A DNA stretch of 6,954 nucleotides from an uncultured Clostridium sp. Lineage in GTDB: Bacteria > Bacillota > Clostridia > TANB77 > CAG-508. A program made the position numbers and the translations under genes. The notes beneath the pieces were generated by a model, which did not search any database, was not told where the DNA came from, and was given only the letters and a program-made list of their open reading frames with translations. The stretch spans positions 1-6,954 of the forward strand of contig CANEMG010000048.1 in the NCBI GenBank assembly GCA_947428535.1, given 5' to 3'. Positions 5,036 through 6,954 of the stretch are shown piece by piece. Positions within the stretch are counted from its first letter, which is position 1, and every line of letters begins with the position of its first letter.

Positions 5036-5845
5036 ATGGACAAAATAATAGGTTTTATTGGAAGTGGAAATATGGCAACAGCAATGATGGGTGGAATAAT
5101 TAACGCAAATTTAGTTCCTAGTACTAATATTATGTGTTCAGATCCATCAGAAAGTAAATTAGAAATTTTAAAAGATAGTTATGGTGTTACAATAACAACT
5201 AATAATTCTGAAGTTGCTAGTAAATCAGATATATTAGTTCTATCTGTAAAGCCACAGTTTTATCCTGAAGTAATAAAAGAAATTAAAGAAATAGTAAATC
5301 CAAATGCGATTATTGTTGGAATTGCCGCTGGACAAAAAATAGAAACAGTAAAGAAATTGTTTGAAAAAGATATTAAAGTAGTTCGAGTAATGCCGAACAC
5401 ACCAGCATTAGTAAGTGAGGGGATGGCTGCTTTATGCCCATGCCCAAAAGTTTCAGTAGATGAATTAAACATGATTTGTAATATTTTTAATAGTTTTGGA
5501 AAATGTGAAGTAATACCTGAAAATCTAATGGATGTAGTAACAGGTGTAAGTGGATCATCACCAGCTTTTATATTTATGATAATTGAAGCAATGGCTGATG
5601 GAGCAGTATTAGAAGGTATGCCTAGAGATAAAGCATATACTTTTGCAGCACAAGCTGTTTTAGGATCAGCTAAAATGGTATTAGAAACAGGAAAACATCC
5701 TGCAGAACTTAAAGATATGGTATGCTCACCAGCAGGAACAACTATAGAAGGTGTATCAGTTCTAGAAGAAACAGGTTTAAGAAATAGTATTATAAAAGCT
5801 GTTAAGGCAGCAACAAAAAAGTCAAAAGATTTATCAAATAAATAA
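5036..5845 (+). CDS. proC: Pyrroline-5-carboxylate reductase
   Basis: This is a 269-residue cytoplasmic enzyme of normal family length. It reduces 1-pyrroline-5-carboxylate to L-proline with NAD(P)H, the last step of proline synthesis. The N-terminal Rossmann domain shows the G6-x-x-G9-x-G11 dinucleotide motif followed by NMA, then SVKP (70-73) and MPNTP (119-123). The C-terminal helical dimer domain shows SGSSPAF (172-178) and the family signature around SPAGTT (231-236), ending in EETGLR. The ATG at 5036 is chosen over an upstream GTG because of the ribosome binding site and family alignment. It is preceded by a long structured leader and followed by a terminator-like hairpin, then by proB and proA on the same strand. 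Confidence 0.96.
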   Translation: MDKIIGFIGSGNMATAMMGGIINANLVPSTNIMCSDPSESKLEILKDSYGVTITTNNSEVASKSDILVLSVKPQFYPEVIKEIKEIVNPNAIIVGIAAGQKIETVKKLFEKDIKVVRVMPNTPALVSEGMAALCPCPKVSVDELNMICNIFNSFGKCEVIPENLMDVVTGVSGSSPAFIFMIIEAMADGAVLEGMPRDKAYTFAAQAVLGSAKMVLETGKHPAELKDMVCSPAGTTIEGVSVLEETGLRNSIIKAVKAATKKSKDLSNK

Positions 5846-5860
5846 GAAGTATTACAAATC

Positions 5861-5904
5861 AAAAGTAGAAGATATGGATTATTGTACCAATTTTCTACTT
5901 TTTT
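5861..5904 (+). terminator. Intrinsic terminator or attenuator between proC and proB
   Basis: AAAAGTAGAA (5861-5870) and TTCTACTTTT (5893-5902) form a perfect 10-bp stem, with a T-run at 5899-5904. The 22-base loop can partly close by TGG (5875-5877) with CCA (5887-5889). Outer pairing of ATTACA (5851-5856) with TGTAAT (5906-5911) would lengthen the stem. It lies 15 bases after the proC stop. The stem is mostly A-T, so partial read-through into proB is plausible. Confidence 0.7.
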
Positions 5905-5953
5905 GTGTAATCAAAATTATCTAAAAAATAATATTATAAAATTTCTAAATAAT

Positions 5954-5960
5954 AGAGGAG
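5954..5960 (+). promoter_or_regulatory. proB: Ribosome binding site that fixes the proB start
   Basis: AGAGGAG lies five bases before the ATG at 5966. The open frame extends back to a TTG at 5882, but that lies in the loop of the upstream terminator-like hairpin and its extra 28 residues match nothing in the ProB family. Confidence 0.85.
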
Positions 5961-5965
5961 AAAAA

Positions 5966-6832
5966 ATGAACGAAATAAATGAGAAATATTGGAAAAAAAT
6001 TAAAGATAAAAAAAGAATTGTAGTTAAAGTTGGATCTTCTACATTAACACATAAAGCGACTGGAAATTTAAATTATACTAAATTAGACCAAATAGTTAGA
6101 GCTTTAAGTGATTTAAAAAATAGTGGAAAAGAAGTTATATTAGTTTCATCTGGGGCAGTAGCAGTTGGAAGAGAAGCTTTAAAAATTGGAAGAAAATCGA
6201 AAACAATGTCAGAAAAACAAGCATGTGCAGCTATAGGACAATGTAAATTAATGATGAATTATCATAAATTATTTGTAGAATATGGACAAACACCATCACA
6301 AGTATTAATGACTAAATATAGTGTTGATACAGAAAAATCTTATAATAATTTAAAAAATACTTTTGAAGAATTACTAAAGTATGGAAGTATTCCTATTGTA
6401 AATGAAAATGATGCTATAGCAACAGATGAAATTGAATTTGGAGAAAATGATAAATTGTCAGCAATAGTAGCTGCAATTACAAAATCTGATTTACTAATAA
6501 TGCTAACTGATATAGATGGATTATATACAGATGACCCATTTCAAAATAAAGATGCCAAATTAATTGATGTAGTAACAACTAAAATGACAGAAGTAAAAAA
6601 GATGGCAAAAAGATCAAGTGATAGCGATGTAGGAACTGGAGGTATGTATACCAAAGTTTTAGCTGCAAATATCATAAATCCTTTAGGAATTAATATGCTA
6701 ATTACTAGTGGAAAAGATCCAGATATTTTAAATAAAATAATGAATGGAGAAAAACATGGAACTTTATTTGTAGCACAAGATACAAATAAGCAAAATATTA
6801 GGGAATATCTAGTTTCAAAAATCGATTATTAG
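5966..6832 (+). CDS. proB: Glutamate 5-kinase, kinase domain only (no PUA)
   Basis: This is a 288-residue cytoplasmic enzyme that phosphorylates L-glutamate with ATP to gamma-glutamyl phosphate, the first and normally feedback-controlled step of proline synthesis. The amino-acid kinase fold is complete: KVGSST (21-26, phosphate binding), SSGAVAVG (61-68), VNENDAIATDE (145-155), FGENDKLSA (158-166), TDIDGLYTDDP (181-191) and GTGGM-TK (223-230), closing with GTLF (265-268). E. coli ProB is 367 residues because of an extra C-terminal PUA domain. That domain is absent here and the stop comes 20 residues after GTLF. Shorter PUA-less ProB proteins are known in other Firmicutes, so this is probably natural, not truncation. 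proA follows after 56 nt, as expected for ProB/ProA substrate hand-over. Confidence 0.95.
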   Translation: MNEINEKYWKKIKDKKRIVVKVGSSTLTHKATGNLNYTKLDQIVRALSDLKNSGKEVILVSSGAVAVGREALKIGRKSKTMSEKQACAAIGQCKLMMNYHKLFVEYGQTPSQVLMTKYSVDTEKSYNNLKNTFEELLKYGSIPIVNENDAIATDEIEFGENDKLSAIVAAITKSDLLIMLTDIDGLYTDDPFQNKDAKLIDVVTTKMTEVKKMAKRSSDSDVGTGGMYTKVLAANIINPLGINMLITSGKDPDILNKIMNGEKHGTLFVAQDTNKQNIREYLVSKIDY

Positions 6833-6843
6833 TTTATGGTTTA

Positions 6844-6865
6844 TAGGCAATCCTTTAAACGCCTA
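6844..6865. repeat. Short inverted repeat in the proB-proA gap
   Basis: TAGGC (6844-6848) and GCCTA (6861-6865) can pair around a 12-base loop. GTTTA (6839-6843) and TAAAC (6856-6860) offer an alternative pairing. No T-run follows, so it should not stop transcription. It may be a weak RNA-processing or stability hairpin, or chance. Confidence 0.25.
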
Positions 6866-6888
6866 AATAAATTATGCAAGGAAAAATA

Positions 6889-6954
6889 ATGGAAAGTTTA
6901 GAAGAAATTGGAAAAAAAGTAAAACAAACTACTAGTAAATTAAACACTATAAGT
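6889..6954 (+). CDS. proA: Gamma-glutamyl phosphate reductase, N-terminal fragment
   Basis: Only the first 22 codons are in the window. The start ATG has AAGGA at 6878-6882, six bases upstream. The translated residues LEEIGKKVKQTTSKLNTIS fit the N-terminus of ProA, which typically begins with a short L-x-x-x-G-x-x-A/V-K-x-A/T-S/T-x-x-L pattern. Position right after proB strongly supports the call. ProA reduces gamma-glutamyl phosphate to glutamate semialdehyde, which cyclises to the ProC substrate. The gene runs off the window end and nothing can be said about its catalytic part. Confidence 0.8.
   Translation, partial: MESLEEIGKKVKQTTSKLNTIS

Noticed and set aside
5260..5862. 200-codon reading frame on the minus strand
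   Set aside because: It is antisense to proC, which is fully supported by conserved motifs; the minus-strand translation has no recognisable domain and no ribosome binding site was seen.
5882..5965. Upstream TTG start extending proB by 28 residues
   Set aside because: The TTG lies inside the loop of a terminator-like hairpin, lacks a ribosome binding site, and the added residues do not resemble ProB.

Overview
The window is very AT-rich (I estimate below 30% GC by eye) and every gene is on the + strand. Genes have strong AGGAGG-like ribosome binding sites, AT-biased codons and hairpin-plus-T-run terminators. It also carries an LPXTG sortase substrate, cohesin and dockerin modules and a CsaA protein. 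Together these point to a low-GC Gram-positive of the Firmicutes, most likely a Clostridia-like anaerobe. TGG reads as Trp in the conserved proteins and no TGA needs reassigning. I cannot name a genus.

Layout. (1) Positions 1-1432: a membrane-tethered XRE-type regulator overlaps a membrane-anchored DUF4097-like beta-solenoid protein, forming a two-gene envelope-sensing type operon. (2) 1506-1835: csaA, a small tRNA-binding-fold chaperone. (3) 1841-3867: a sharply bounded transcription unit with its own promoter (TTGACT, 18 bp, extended -10 TGCTAAAAT), an inverted repeat filling the promoter spacer, and a strong terminator. It encodes two exported proteins: one with a cohesin and a C-terminal dockerin, and one with a cohesin, an Asn/Ser-rich linker and an LPNTG wall anchor. 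(4) 3920-4861: a Na+/Ca2+ exchanger-family antiporter. (5) 4868-6954: a proline biosynthesis cluster, proC, proB and the start of proA. proC has a promoter and a leader of about 130 nt that can fold into three consecutive hairpins. A terminator-like hairpin lies between proC and proB.

How the parts work together. ProB, ProA and ProC make proline from glutamate. The cohesin/dockerin pair looks like a minimal cellulosome-type assembly: the wall-anchored cohesin could hold the dockerin of its neighbour, whose own cohesin would then be free to take another dockerin protein. No enzyme module and no sortase is encoded here, so the cargo and the anchoring enzyme must lie elsewhere. The most interesting items are this pair, the operator-like repeat in its promoter, and the unidentified structured leader of proC. 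No tRNA, rRNA, CRISPR array, insertion sequence or phage gene was seen. No gene-free stretch exceeds 300 bases; the longest is the 174-base proC upstream region.
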